From: Viola odorata
Taxonomy: Eukaryota > Streptophyta > Magnoliopsida > Malpighiales > Violaceae
DNA: 64,000 nt
Assembly (NCBI GenBank): GCA_963691705.1
Contig: OY829537.1
Span: 71,941,352-72,005,351 of the forward strand
Direction of reading: 5' to 3'
Shown here: piece after piece, positions 22,040 through 34,345 of the stretch
How the letters are laid out: each line of letters opens with the position of its first letter
How positions within the stretch are numbered: position 1 is the first letter of the stretch
Notes under the pieces: model-generated
The model's input: the letters and a program-made list of their open reading frames with translations, nothing else
What the model was told of the DNA's origin: nothing
Databases searched by the model: none
Made by a program: the position numbers and the translations under genes

Positions 22040-23713
22040 CTATGCGAAGTATATCTTGATAGATTCAGCGTTCACTGGTCTCGGTAAATCATCTCCATCC
22101 ATGTTAGTAAGCCTCAGAGCATTTCCTGAGAATGCGTGTTTGACCACATATGGACCTTCATACTTAGGGGCCCATTTCCCTCGACTGTCCTCCTGATGAG
22201 GAAGAATCTTCTTTAGTACTAAATCTCCGGTCTTGAATTCGCGAGGTCGTACTTTCTTGTTATAAGCGGTATCCATCCTCTTTTGATACAGTTGAGCATG
22301 ACACATGGCTGTCAATCGTTTCTCTGAGATTAAATTCAACTGTTCATACCTTACTTTCGCCTAATCAGACTCTTCCACTTCTGATTCTGCTAGGATTCTG
22401 AGAGAAGGAATTTCCACCTCGAGTGGAGTCGCTGCTTCCATGCCGTAGACTAAAGAATAAGGAGTTGCCCCCGTAGAAGTACGAATTGCGATCCGATAAG
22501 CGTGCAAAGCAAAAGGAAGCATATCATGTCAATCCTTGTAGGTGACCACCATTTTCTGAATAATCTTCTTTAAGTTCTTGTTTGCTGCCTCGACTGCGCC
22601 ATTCATCTGTGGACGGTAAGGCGAAGAGTTTCGGTGCTTCATTCTCCATTGTTTACAAAGGTTGTCGATTAGCTTCCCATTTAAATTGGTGCCATTATCT
22701 GTAATGATTGTTTCAGGAACCCCATAGCGGCAGATAATATTCTTCTCGATGAACCGCATGGTTTTCTTCTGAGAGATGTTTGGGTAAGAGACAGCTTCAA
22801 CCCACTTTGTGAAATAGTCGATCGCAACAAGGATAAATCGGTGACCGTTGGAAGCTTTCGGATGAATCTGGCCGATGATGTCAATTCCCCATATTGCGAA
22901 AGGCCAAGGGGATGTCATGTTAAAAAGAGGAGTAGGAGGGACATGGATGTGATTAGCGTAAATCTGACATTTGTGACATTTTCTGACACAATCTCGCTCC
23001 ATAGTGAGCCAAAAGTAACCTCGTCTCATTATTTGTCTTACCATCATGTGTCCACTAGCATGCGTGCCGCAGATTCCTTCATGGATTGCAGTCATGATCT
23101 TCTTGGCTTCATAAACAGTAACACAATGGATCAAGGCACCATCTGCCCTTCTTTTATACAAAACCTCACCATCGAGGTAGAAGTCTAAAGTCAAACGCTG
23201 AAGAGTCTTCTTATCATTCCGACTTGCCCCTGGTGGGTATTCTCGATATTTGATAAATTGCACTAGATCATGGAACCATGGCTTCCCATCAGGCTCATCT
23301 TCTAAGGCAGCACAATATGTCGGAGTTTCTTTCACTTCTACTCTTAATGGTTGGAGCATTACTCCGCATTCTAGTTTGAACATAGAGGCTAGAGTGGCTA
23401 ATGCATCCGCGAATCGATTCTTCTCTCGATCAATCCGATTAAACTTAGTTTCTTCAAACTCATCCATAAGCTTGGTGAGCAATTTCTGGTAAGGTATCAA
23501 CTTTGAATCTCTAGTTTGCCACAAATCTTGTGCTTGATAAATGACAAGGGCGGAGTCCCAAAAAATCTCTAATTGTTTCACCTTTAAATCGATTGCCGCC
23601 ATTAATGCATTGATACACGCTTCATACTCAGCAATGTTATTTGTACATGGGAAATTCAATTTGCAAGCTATGGGGAATTGTCGGCCATCTGGTGCAATGA
23701 TTACAACACCTAC
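22040..23713 (-). pseudogene. Element 2 second RNase H and integrase
   Basis: One minus-strand frame continues from RT through this region with a TGA at 23716-23714, a TGA at 22531-22529 and a TAG near 22361. It encodes the extra RNase H (CTNNIAEYEAC, DSALVIYQ, FADALATLAS), the integrase zinc-binding region (GICGTHASGH then CHKCQIY), and the core with Asp in WGIDIIGQ, Asp in IITDNGTNLNG and Glu in NGAVEAANK, so all three catalytic acids are present. The C-terminal domain has GDLVLKKILP and a GPYVVK (GPY/F) motif; no chromodomain follows. Only the stops disable it. Confidence 0.92.
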
Positions 23714-25440
23714 TCATTTTCCTGAAATGTTCACCGCGCCATCGAAGAACATGGTCCACCACTCATCTTCCTCTATATTTTCCTTAAGCTCAGCGTCAAT
23801 CACCACTATATCTTCATCCGGAAAATCAAACTTTAGTGGTTCGTACTCATCTATAGCATGATCAGCTAAGTGATCGGCGAGAGCACTTGCTTTAACCGCC
23901 TTTCGAGTCACATACACGATCTCATATTCTGCCAACAAGACTTGCCATCTACAAATTCGACTCGACAAATATGGTTTCTCAAAAATATACTTCAAAGGAT
24001 CCATGCGAGAAATCAACCATGTTGTGTAATATAACATATAATGCCTGAGTCTTCGAGCACTCCATGCTAAAGCGCAACAAGTTTGTTCTATCATGGAATA
24101 ACGCATCTCGCATTCATTGAATTTCTTACTTAGATAGTAGATGGCTTGCTCACGCCTCCCTGATTCATCATGTTGCCCTAAAACACAACCCATGGCACTA
24201 GCTGTGACTGTCAAATACATAAGTAAAGGGCGTCCTGGCGTCGGAGGGACCAACACCAGAGGACTCTGTAAATACATCTTGATCTTCTCAAAAGATCTTT
24301 GGCAACCCTCATCCCATTCCATGTCTCCATTCTTCCTCAGCATTCTGAACATCGGCTCACAGGTAAGTGTCAACTGACTAATGAAGCACGCAATATAGTT
24401 AATATGCCCTGATAAACTCCATACTTCCTTCTCAGTTTTGGGAGAAGGTAACTCTTCAATCGCCTTCACCTTGTCGGGATCTACTTCTATACCTCTGTTA
24501 CTGACGATAAACCCTAATAACTTTCCTGATGTTACTCCAAAGGTACACTTGGCCGGATTCAAACGTAACTGAAACTGCCTCAACCTTTCAAATACTTTCT
24601 TTAGGACGTCAACATGATTTTGTGCCCCGCAAGACTTGGCTATCATGTCATCGACATATATCTCAACTTCTTTATGCATCATGTCATGAAACAAGGTAAC
24701 AGCGGCGCGCTGGTAAGTAGTACCCGCGTTCTTCAAACCGAAGGGCATCACTTTGTAGCAAAAGGTTCCCCAAGGTGTGATGAAGGTCATTTTCTCGCTA
24801 TCTTCAGGAGCCATCTTAATATGATTGTATCCCGAAAATCCATCCATGAAGGAGAACATGTCATTATGGGCGGCACTGTCTACTAGGATATCAATATGAG
24901 GAAGTGGGAAATCATCTTTGGGACTTGCTCGATTAAGATCACGGAAATCCACACACATGCGAACTTTCCCATCCTTCTTTGGTACTGGCACAATATTGGC
25001 GACCCATTCCGGGTATTCAGCAACTCTTAGGAAACCCGCATCTAGCTGTTTTGTGACTTCTTCTTTTATCTTCAAAAGAACATCGGGGTGCATCCTCTGG
25101 AGTTTCTATTTTACGGGCTTGTATTCAGACTTCAATGGAATACGGTGCTCAACTATACTAGGGTCAAGACCCGGCATATCCTCATATGACCATGCGAACA
25201 CATCCACGTACTCTTTGAGAAGCGAAATCAACCTCTCTTTCTAAACAGAGTTCAAGGTTGTTCCAATTTTGATGGCCTTCCGATCCTCATCGCTTGCCCC
25301 CAAGTTTATCTCTTCCAACTCCTCCTGGTGAGGGACCATCTTCCTCTCCGAATCCTCTACTAGACGGGCTAACTCGTGTGGAATCTCAAACTCATTCTCT
25401 GTTGCGGCGATAATTTCTTCACAGTAAAAACATAGGGTAT
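23714..25440 (-). pseudogene. Element 2 reverse transcriptase and first RNase H
   Basis: 25093-23714 is an open 459-codon frame. Motifs in order: MCVDFRDLNRASPKDD, motif A FMDGFSGYNHI, VMPFGLKNAGTTYQ, motif C EIYVDDMIAKS, thumb and RNase H ending VKASALADHLADH. The same frame continues upstream to about 25430 (DMPGLDPSIVEHRIPL) but is cut by TAG just before KLQRMHP and by TAG before KERLISL, each where element 1 has Gln. RT catalytic Asp residues are all present. The first RNase H is degenerate (TVTASAMG). Confidence 0.92.
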
Positions 25441-25692
25441 ATCAAGACAATCCGAACTAATATTTAACCTGAATATGAAAAACAAAAGATATTTGGAATG
25501 AAACTGCATAATTATATTAATACGATAAAAGGGAGCATAAGCTCTACAAAAGAGTTTTTCTCTGTTTAGGGAAAATTAAAAAACTATGGATGTATGTTTT
25601 TAAAAAAGAAATTACTGGGAGACAATAGGAAGCACGGTAGCGGTCTAGTTGCTCACTAGCTCCCCAGACTTCTTCACGGAAATGAACAAACT
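25441..25692 (-). other. Element 2 protease-RT connector, degraded
   Basis: No intact frame and no motif here; it corresponds to the poorly conserved linker in element 1. Confidence 0.45.
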
Positions 25693-27392
25693 CTAAGACG
25701 TTTCTTCTTCTCTTAGAGTGCAGATGTGGAAATCCGAAGCTGCTTTGATCATGACGGAACCTTGGTTGATGACTTTGGCTGCAAAAGGGAATGTTACCCT
25801 AATGTGAGCGATAATCATCTTCGTGTTTGGCACAACACGCCCGAACAACTTAGCAAGACGCCTTTCCTTCTTCTCCTTAGAGACCCTATCAAAATCAGCC
25901 TTGTTTGGCTTGTATCCCAAACCAAAACGGTCCCCAAAGTTCTTAGCAGACACCAAACTCTTTGATCCTTGCAACTTGGCTCCGAGCCCTTTTCAAAACT
26001 GGAAGCCATTTTTAAGCATTACCTTAGCTGTCATTATGGCGGCTTTAGAGATCTTGGGCTCTCGAATGAGGGATCCTTCTCTTATCCAATCAGCATTCAC
26101 GATCTCGAAAGCTTGGAATGAACTCTCCAAAGTTTCAATAGTTTCGATGTAGGGCACAGAAGAATGCTTTGCCAAAATCAATGATTCCTCTGCCTTAACC
26201 GTGATGAGGGCACCATCCATCACATACTTCATGCATTGGTGTAGAGAGGAAGGTACAGCTCCTGCTGAGTGGATCCATAGGCGTCTTAGAAGCATGTTAT
26301 AAGCTGGTCGGATTTCCATCACTTGGAAGGTTAAAGTGAAAGTATGGGGGCCAATAACCACATCCAACTCAATGTTCCCAATGATTTCCCGGATGGTACC
26401 ATCAAAAGCCCTAGCCATCATCCCACTTGGCTTCATGTAAGACATATCGACTGGCAGTTGTTCCAAGACGTGTTTAGGCATGACATTTAGCGCAGACCCA
26501 TTGTCAATCAGGGCCTTTGCTATGACATGGCCTTTGCATTCTACCGTGATGTATAGAGCTTTGTTATGACCGGTCCTGGCCGGGTCCATCTCTTCTTCGG
26601 AAAAGGTGATGCTACTCACGGTCTGAATTCTTCCAATCAGGTTTCCCACTCCTTCCACAGTAATATCCTTGGTTACAAAGGCTTCATTCAACACCTTTAA
26701 GAGGGCTTGGCGATGGGGTTCTGAAGTAAGGATTAACTCCATGATAGAGATACGAGCTGGGGTCTTTTTCAACTGCTCAATGATACTGAATTCGCTTTGT
26801 TTCATGATTTTTAAGAACTCCGTCGCATCATCCTCAGATACGGGTTTATTTGGTTCTCGTATTTTCTCAGTTATCTTCTCAGGGAACATCAAACTCTTTC
26901 CTTTGGCTTGCCTATGTTGCTCAACTTCTTCAGAGATATAACACCTCCCGCTCCGAGTCATGCCCCCAATATTAGAAGTTTCACCCATTACTGGCCCTGT
27001 TGGCGCAACAAAAGGAGAGGTAGTGACACTTTGTACCCGTAATTGAAAGGGATAGCATGCAAATCCTTGGTAGGAGTATTCTGGGAAAACTTGAAGACCA
27101 ACTTGGGTGGAGCCATAATGGAAGCACCTGCTTGGGATACGTACTCAAAGGAATTAGGAGCGGGAAAACCATCCTCGATGACGCTGACCTCTTTTGCCTC
27201 TTGGGCCTTTCTCTCAATCTGAATAATCCCAAAATCTATCAATTGTTCCACCTTCTGTAAGAACACTGCACAGTCTTGGATTTCATATTTTCTTACCCCT
27301 GGGCAAAACAAGCAACTGCTAGCTTCGGAATGTTCCAAATACCCCTCTTGGGCTAGCGCAAAGAAAAGCTCTCTTCGGGGTAACCCCAACAC
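25693..27392 (-). pseudogene. Element 2 aspartic protease and gag-pol border
   Basis: Three overlapping frames make up this polyprotein segment. 27392-26988 has a second gag knuckle-like CLFCPGVRKYEIQDC. 26988-25993 has SEFSIIEQLKKTPARISIME and the retropepsin core ALIDNGSALNVMPKHVLEQL, with the second hairpin changed to MLLRRLW (LLGRSW in element 1). 25974-25693 has GDRFGLGYKPNKADF and AKLFGRVVPNTKM, a linker shared with element 1. Frameshifts at about 26990 and 25980 separate them. Confidence 0.87.
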
Positions 27393-27405
27393 TGAACGGG
27401 CATGA

Positions 27406-28629
27406 TCAACAACTTCGCTGACTGCAACAATGTTTACTCCTCCACCACTCGGGGCATGATTTGGAAGGGGGTTTGTGGTGGTATTGGGCCCCTTGGCTAA
27501 TCCCTACGTCAGAAAAATTACTTAACGGATGGGAAATCAGATACGTGTAATATGGGGACCGAAAAGTGTTCACAAAAGTCGACACGAGCTCCTTATCATT
27601 CAAAGGAGGAGAAATCCTAGCTTCTAGTTCTCTCCATCTTCGAGCATAAGCTTTTACCGATTCATTATCCTTCTTCTCTAAATTCTGTAGATCAGAACGG
27701 TCAGGCGCCACTTCTGTGTTAAACTTATATTGCTTCAGGAAGGCATCAGAAAAATCCCTCCAAGTTCGGATCTTGACTCTATCCAAACCCATGTACCAAA
27801 CCAAAGCATGTTTCGCTAAACTCTCTCTAAACAAGTGAATCAAAAGAGGTTCATTCTGGATCACCTCAGACATCTTGTTGCAGTAGATTTTGAGGTGAGT
27901 TTTGGGGCATTCAACTCTGGTGTACTTCTCAAATTCTAGAATTTTGAAATTCAGAGGTATCGTGATCCCCGACACCATACACATATCAGCAGGACCTGTA
28001 GGATCGAAGGGGTCGGCTCCTTCAACTGCCCTTAGTCTTTCCTCCAACAGGCTCAGCCTATCAGGACTTGGTTCCTCCATTTTAACCGTGCCAAAACCTG
28101 CAGCTGGCGGATATCCAAAAGAAAATTGTGGTTGAGTCTGATTACCACCAGGGAAAAGAACTCTAGCAAGCTGTGTGGGATGGCCCCGAGACGGGTGGAA
28201 ATTTTGGGATTCCGAGTGGACCTGAGTTGTGCCAAGGTCAAGAGTGGGGTTGGCAAGAGAAGGATTAAACGGTGCATCACCAAGTCCATATGTGCTGACA
28301 ATAGTACTCGTAGCAGCAAATGCGGTGAGTGGAGGGTTGTTGGAATTAAGGAAAGGACTTGACCAGTTCCAATAGACTCCGTGACCGGAAAATGGTTGAG
28401 AAATGGAAGGACCCGCGATAATAGATGAAGAGATATGCCCCGTAGTGGGATAAAAAATGGGTGGATAATCAGAACCTGGCCCTTTAGGATCCACCCAAGC
28501 CTTAACATGTATCATCTCATCCCGCTCTTTCTCGGCTTGTAGTGCACGCTCTCTAGCAGTTCGAAGTTGATCCTCTAACTCCGCTATCCTTGTTTCAAAC
28601 GCTTTATCTGTCACGACGTGGTCCGCCAT
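27406..28629 (-). pseudogene. Element 2 gag, capsid domain present, knuckle deleted
   Basis: The frame starts MADHVVTDKAFETRIAELED, a coiled-coil N-terminus. The retrotransposon gag domain follows at about residues 265-375: LAKHALVWYMGLDRVKIRTW, FLKQYKFNTEVAPDRSDLQ and SVKAYARRWRELEARISPPL. The frame then reaches SDVGISQG and runs into unrelated codons. In element 1 the knuckle CEYHARTRGHSLEDC lies between these points and GLAKG; here it is missing and the frame has shifted, so a short internal deletion lies at about 27503-27515. The protein would form the particle coat but lacks its first RNA-binding knuckle. Confidence 0.88.
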
Positions 28630-29375
28630 TTTCTGTGTTTGAAGTTTGGTAGCGTGGAGCTTTTGGGGAATAGTTCATTTCTTGGGAGCTATCGTAATTT
28701 TTTCTGAAAATAAAGAGAAAAGATAGATGTAAATTTTTAGGAATAATAATAATAAAAACATGCAGATATGCTTATCGTGAGGCCTCCACTCTGCTTATTC
28801 ACTTCTCCGGCTACCACTTCGAACTTTCGCTAGATACTTTTGGGATCCGGATGGAAGGGAACATGAAACCATCATACTAGCGAGATTGGCGAAGGTACAT
28901 AAGGGAAGCTTTTATTCATTCCTGAGGCAAAAGGGAAGCTTCTATTCATTCCCGAGGCATAAGAGAGACCAAATCAAGCATCATGCGAAGGAGAGATTGA
29001 TGAAGGTATAAAAGGGAAGCTTTTATTCATTCCCGAGGCAAGTGGGAAGCTTCTATTCATTACAGAAGAAAGACCAAATTGAGCATCATGCGAAGGAGAG
29101 GTCAGGTAATTGTAAGTGATAACCATCTATATAGAGACAAATGAGCAAACACGCATATGATCATGGCTAATCATTTCGGAGTGAAATATCACTAGGTACT
29201 TGTTCAACTAATATTTGAGATTTAAAATACAATCATTCAAGTCTTTTGTTGTGAATTTGAACAAGTCATAAGCTAAATAAAGTCAACATCTCATAATTTT
29301 TTTGAACAAATTGACCCGCACATCTCAGGTTGTCCGCCCGCTTTTTAATTCTTCGTTCAGGATGCCCAAATCTCA
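28630..29375 (-). other. Spacer between gag and upstream gene of element 2
   Basis: No gene here. 28905-29075 holds imperfect direct repeats of GGGAAGCTT(C/T)TATTCATTC followed by CCGAGGCA, about four copies, interleaved with GCATCATGCGAAGGAGAG. The remainder is unassigned. Confidence 0.7.
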
Positions 29376-31122
29376 TCATCCCGAGATCCGACTGCTGGCG
29401 GTATTCTCCTCCATATGTTCCCTCATGGCCATCCTTTTCTTCTGCCTCTCTATTTCAGCTTCTAGGGCCGCTACCCGAACTTGTAAGGCTTGACTTTCTC
29501 TAGTCGTCCGTTTAGTCAAGATCCTAATCGCCTTTTCCTGAATCAGAGCACTTGACGCTTCTCTTTTACTGATCTCTCTATTCAACCTTCTTTCAAAGTC
29601 TTCACTGACTATCTTCTGGTTCATAAGGTTTGCCTGCACGTTATCCTTGTGGCACATTTCCCATCCGCGTAGCCTAAGCTCTAAATCCATCATTTCAGTC
29701 AACCAATTATCTTTTTCTATCACCAGCTCATCTTGTTCTTCTCTCGCTATCCGCAACTGCTCCATCAACTGGGCGTGGTTCACATAGTTAACCCCTACAC
29801 TAGCATGACATTCAACTTCCTCTTCCATAGGCTTCTTGTTCTCCGAGAGAGCCAAAACATTTTCATTAATCCTGTTTCTCCTCCATTCTGAGTATTCCTT
29901 TGTTGGTGAGTAGGGATGGTATGTCCCTCTAAGCAAAATGGAGTACGTCATTCGTTCATATACTGACATAGAGTATCAGTCTCTTCTGAGTGCGGGAGAC
30001 TCGAGATTGACATACCAAAAGTGGCGGGGATAATTTGCATGATGCAAAATTGACCAAGGACAAGAGCTGGGCAATAGGGCACACACCCTCTCGCCCCGAT
30101 CAAAGGAACCCACAATAGGTGCCCACAACTTACAATGGGATTAGCAGCTCGCAACCATTTGGCATGTCGATTAAAGTCCTTCTCAGAAAGGTTCAAGAAT
30201 CTGTCAACCCATGTGTCTTTATCTTCCATCTTCCATTTATTCATCGTTATTTCTTGGCCTATTCCCATAATAACCTTCTTCAAAGGATTCGAGCCTAAGT
30301 AGCTTGGAGAGAACAAAGACTGATCGGGTGTCTGCTTGAAGTGGCTGATCAACCATACTGTTAAGAGTTGAGTGCAACAAGTGAGCTTTCCTTTTCCAGT
30401 TTGCTTGCAAAAGTCCAAAGAGTGGATTGTCTCCGCCAGAATAGTCGTTGTAGGGTTGATTCCATTTTTCTCTATTTCACAAAACACATTAGCTGCTTCA
30501 AAATCAATGTAGCCCTTCATTTTAGGAAACAAGACTAAACCTGTTATGGCAAAGGCTAGAATCCTTAAACGCTTCTCCCCTTGAGACAAATGAAATTGCC
30601 CCACGATATCCGACCAGCACCATACATACTTCTCATTTTTCCAACGAGTTGGAATTCCTACCAACATGTCCAACCTCAACTTGACACTAGTAGATTCAAC
30701 GAGGACATTTTGATAAATGCATGATATTGGGGAACTGAAACAAAACAATGCGGCATATTCAAATCTATTCCTTTGTCAAAGGAGAAGCATCTGTAGTAAG
30801 GGTCCCAAAATTTCAGGGTCGCTCGGATGCAACTCAAATCAACCTTCACATCTATTAGCATTAAAAGCTTCCCGTATTTGCTTTGGAATTGCCTCTCCTC
30901 ATCTAGGGTCAGTTCATTCCTCAATTTCTTGATTCCAGTAACATCAAACTCTATCTTCTCTGCACTAATCTTGGTCACGGTGTCTGGAAAAAAACCTGGT
31001 TTCAACATGTCCCCTCGCGCCAACTGATCGTTGTAACTCATCTTTCCAAAAGTATCGAGCGAAAGCATCGTGGGCATTGCCATTGGATGAATAAGCAGGA
31101 TGGGTCCTATTTGGGAAAACAA
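29376..31122 (-). pseudogene. Extra upstream gene of element 2: DUF7745-like plus coiled coil
   Basis: On the minus strand, upstream of gag, 31122-30676 encodes QSKYGKLLMLIDVKV and LKFWDPYYRCFSFDKG. 30748-29948 carries the rest (FPKMKGYIDFEAANVFCEIE, FKQTPDQSLFSPSYLGSNPL, WLRAANPIV). 29969-29376 is a charged helical segment (LRIAREEQDELVIEKDNW) likely to form a coiled coil. The first part resembles the plant transposon-associated DUF7745 family. The three frames overlap slightly and read as one gene with two frameshifts (about 30700 and 29960). Tat elements often carry an extra gene between the 5' LTR and gag, with unknown function. Element 1 lacks it because of its deletion. Confidence 0.75.
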
Positions 31123-31667
31123 AGTTCATGTATTAGTAAATCGAATATCATATGCATGTTAATATATGAAATAGTAAAAGGTGAGTTTAATAAAATCTAA
31201 TACATGTATAATAAGGGCATGATTTAATAAATTGAAAGGATATATATGGAGAATCATGGTGATAACGAAACACGTTGGAAAATATACATGCTATCATGAT
31301 GCACATGCTGGGGTGATTTCAACTATTTCTAACTAGTTGAAAGGCTCCCGGACGATATCAAGAAATGATCCCTCAGTAAATGGATACGTGATTGCTTACT
31401 GGGACCTAGGTCCATCAGGGCGCTCACCCATTTAGGGGTTCTAGTCCGAGTTTAGGGTTCATGAAAGCTGACTAGGACCCAAGTCCATCAGGGATTCACT
31501 AATACCAACCTAATCCTATTTGGGAAGGGCCCAACGACAGGGCATTATGCATGAATGCGTATGAGAATACAACAATTGATATCAAAGTGAATAAATAAAT
31601 AACAAGAATAAACACCTTAAATAAATAATTCCGGCTTCGACCCTATTCCCTAGTGAAGTCGCCAAAC
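31123..31667 (-). promoter_or_regulatory. Element 2 leader with primer-binding site
   Basis: Directly after the 5' LTR end (minus strand GGTGCGACA at 31668) comes G then TTTGGCGACTTC (31666-31655). TTTGGCGACT is a common tRNA primer-binding start in large plant Ty3/gypsy elements. The rest of the leader contains a repeated phrase GACC(C/T)A(A/G)GTCCATCAGGG (about 31405 and 31476) and no gene. Confidence 0.72.
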
Positions 31668-34345
31668 TGTCGCACCGTCGTGAGTGAAATTTGGGACGCA
31701 ATGAAATGGTATCACATAACAATGAAGTCACCACCCTATTTTTCTAAGGTTTAGGGAAACCTAAAAGTCAGGAAAAAAGGGAGAAAATAAAGTAAAAACT
31801 AAGGCACAAAAGAAAAAGGTCTAAACCCGTGAACTTCGGTTCGGGGTCGTATTATGGGCTCGGAAAGGTGTTAGGCACCCAAGTCTCATCCTTAAAAAGG
31901 TTACCGGTTCTGAAAAAGAGGTGTTTAAAAATCATGTTGGAAAACAAGTAATTTGGCCCTCAGAGGGGGTATTGTCGCTTTAGTTTTTAAGCTTGTTCGA
32001 TAGATTTTATCCTAATTCTTGTCGAGTTGTTTAATAGAAAATAACATTTTTTATCCTCTAAAAGATAAAAAAGGTTGGTTGTATACCTATTCCGGTTATA
32101 TTTACCCGAGTTCAAGATTAGTCCGATTACATGCAAAATTGATTAGGCGAGATTACTACCGTTTTATTAATCTTTACCAAAGCGACGCCACTTTCATCAC
32201 TGGGCCAATGCACGTGATTAATCCTATTTACTAGGTGATTCTAAGCATGCATAGACTAGCAAAGTACCGTTTATATGAAATGCGAGAAAACATGTTGAAA
32301 AGCGGAAAAACCGGAGAGTGGGGTCGAAGCCGCGCACATAACACATTCGTCAAGATAACATTAATTAAAATACATCCATTAGCGTAAAGTAAACAACAAG
32401 GGATTACTAAATTTAAACGATCACGCAACATTAAAGATTTAAATCTCATTTTTTTAAAGGGGAGTTTCGAATGATAAGAGGGATTAAATATGGAGGTGTT
32501 TTCTACGAGTTCGGCTTAAGGCCCACTTACTATCTTTTCGCTTCCAAATGATTATTTTCTTTGGTAATTTACTATCCAATAATTTTAGAGGGACCTAAGT
32601 TATTGGAAAAGATTAATCCTACATTTATTTACTACTTTGTTTAGTTTTCTTTGATTGATTTTATTCGTTTTGATTTGTGGGGATTTATTGAAGCTTTGAG
32701 GATTTTAATAATTAATAATCATGCAATTAAATTAAAGTGTGATGTTTAATTACTAATCCTATTTACATTTTCATGCATTTAATAAACGTTGAGTGATTGC
32801 TAAGCCTAGTCCATTCAAGCAAGGGTTAATTAAAAATAATATTAGAGTGAGTTATTAACCAAATTCAAGTTTAAAATAATTAAAACGAGTTATTAATCCG
32901 AATTATTCCTCATGTGAATGGATTATTTTAATTCTAACAATTTTAAATAATCATGCATACGATAAATATGATAAATAAAATGATTAACGAACTCATATCC
33001 TGGAGTATGGACCTGCATCACAGATTAGTTAGTGCAAGTAATAAACAATAAATATTACAAACATAAATAAATTACTACAAACTACTAATATAAAAAAACA
33101 TAAAAAACAACAAGTAAATAAAACACTAATGGCCAGCCTAATCAACCCATCCTCTCCTTCCTTCTTCTCAGCGGGCCAGCCCATTGGCCATGCTCAAACC
33201 TAACAAATAGATTGGCCAAACCATCACCCAATACCCTAAAACACAGAACACATACTACTATCTCCTTCTCCCTTTCCTGCAAAACGCAAAGCAACACAGA
33301 AGCAAGCACAAAAACAAAACCCAATAGGAAAAAAGGTAAACAAAAAAAATAAACAAAAAAAGCAAGAGAGGGAATGAACAGGGGAGGTTGCGGTGTGGTT
33401 GATGGGTAGAGTAGATTGGCGACAAGCAAACGTAAGGAACAACGTTGAGAAGCAGCGGCCATGGCAGCGAGCAGTAGCAGCAACGGAGACAAGCTGTGGC
33501 GGCAACGGCGAAGGCAGCAACAGTGGTGGGGTGCAGCGGCGATACTGATTCGGGTTAGATTTTTTTGTGATATGGATCGGGTTGGATTTTGGTGATGGTT
33601 TTGGGTGATTTGATGGTTGGCATTTTGGTGGTTGGTGATATGGTGGTGGGTGGTTGGGTTAGGCTGATGGATGAGGCTGGATGTTGTTTGGTGTGGGGTT
33701 GCGGTGGTTATGGTGCGGCAAGGGAGAGGATGAAGATTTGGCAGAGATTGAAGGAAACTGAGGAACTGACAGAGATTGAAGGGAATTTGGAGGAATTGAG
33801 AGTGTTTTTTTTTTGGAATTCACCTCCCCTGAAATTGAGCGAGTGGTTGGTATTTATAGAGGGTGAGGTAGGGGTTCGACGATTGCTGGGAGAAGTAGAG
33901 AGGAGGTAGGGGAGAGGGTAGGAGATCGGTGCATTAATTCAATTTCTGGACACGAGGTAACGGGTAGGAGCGGAGACGATCTTGAATGTCAGAGATCTTT
34001 GAAAAATAGAGGGGCGTATCCGATTTTGTTTGAAAATGGGAGAGGTGAGCCGACTGTGTCTGATTTCGTTTGAAAAATAAGGAGGAAGAGAGGTGGTTCG
34101 GCGATTATGGGTAATTAGTTCGAGCTAATGGTCCGATAAATCGATAAAAGCTCGAATAAAAATACGAACAAAAAATAAAATAAAATACAAGGATATGAAA
34201 AATAAATAACAGTAATAATAATAATGATAATAATAAGAATAATATTTAACAATATAATTAACAATAATTATGGACGATAAAAGAAAAAATGTGGGTATGT
34301 TATGATATAGTAATGATTACTCATGTCAAAAATCGGGTAGCAACA
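31668..34345 (-). repeat. 5' LTR of element 2 (full length, 2.68 kb)
   Basis: On the minus strand it starts TGTTGCTACCCGATTTTTG at 34345 and ends GGTGCGACA at 31668. The TATA box CTATAAATA lies at about 33851-33860. A block near the end, about 31838-31880, is shared with element 1 LTRs although most of the LTR is different. The plus-strand frame at 33589-33909 is LTR sequence. Confidence 0.9.

Larger units (their letters stand above)
19897..34345 (-). mobile_element. Element 2: Tat-lineage retrotransposon nested in element 1
   Basis: It lies on the same strand as element 1. From right to left it has a full 5' LTR (31668-34345), a primer-binding site, a DUF7745-like and coiled-coil gene, gag, protease, RT-RNase H, second RNase H-integrase, a polypurine tract (from 20994 leftward into the LTR) and a truncated 3' LTR (19897-20993). 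Its right terminus GGTAGCAACA abuts element 1 LTR sequence GAGGAATCG at 34346. The left end is a deletion junction, so the target duplication cannot be checked. Coding damage is mainly in-frame stops. Confidence 0.88.
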
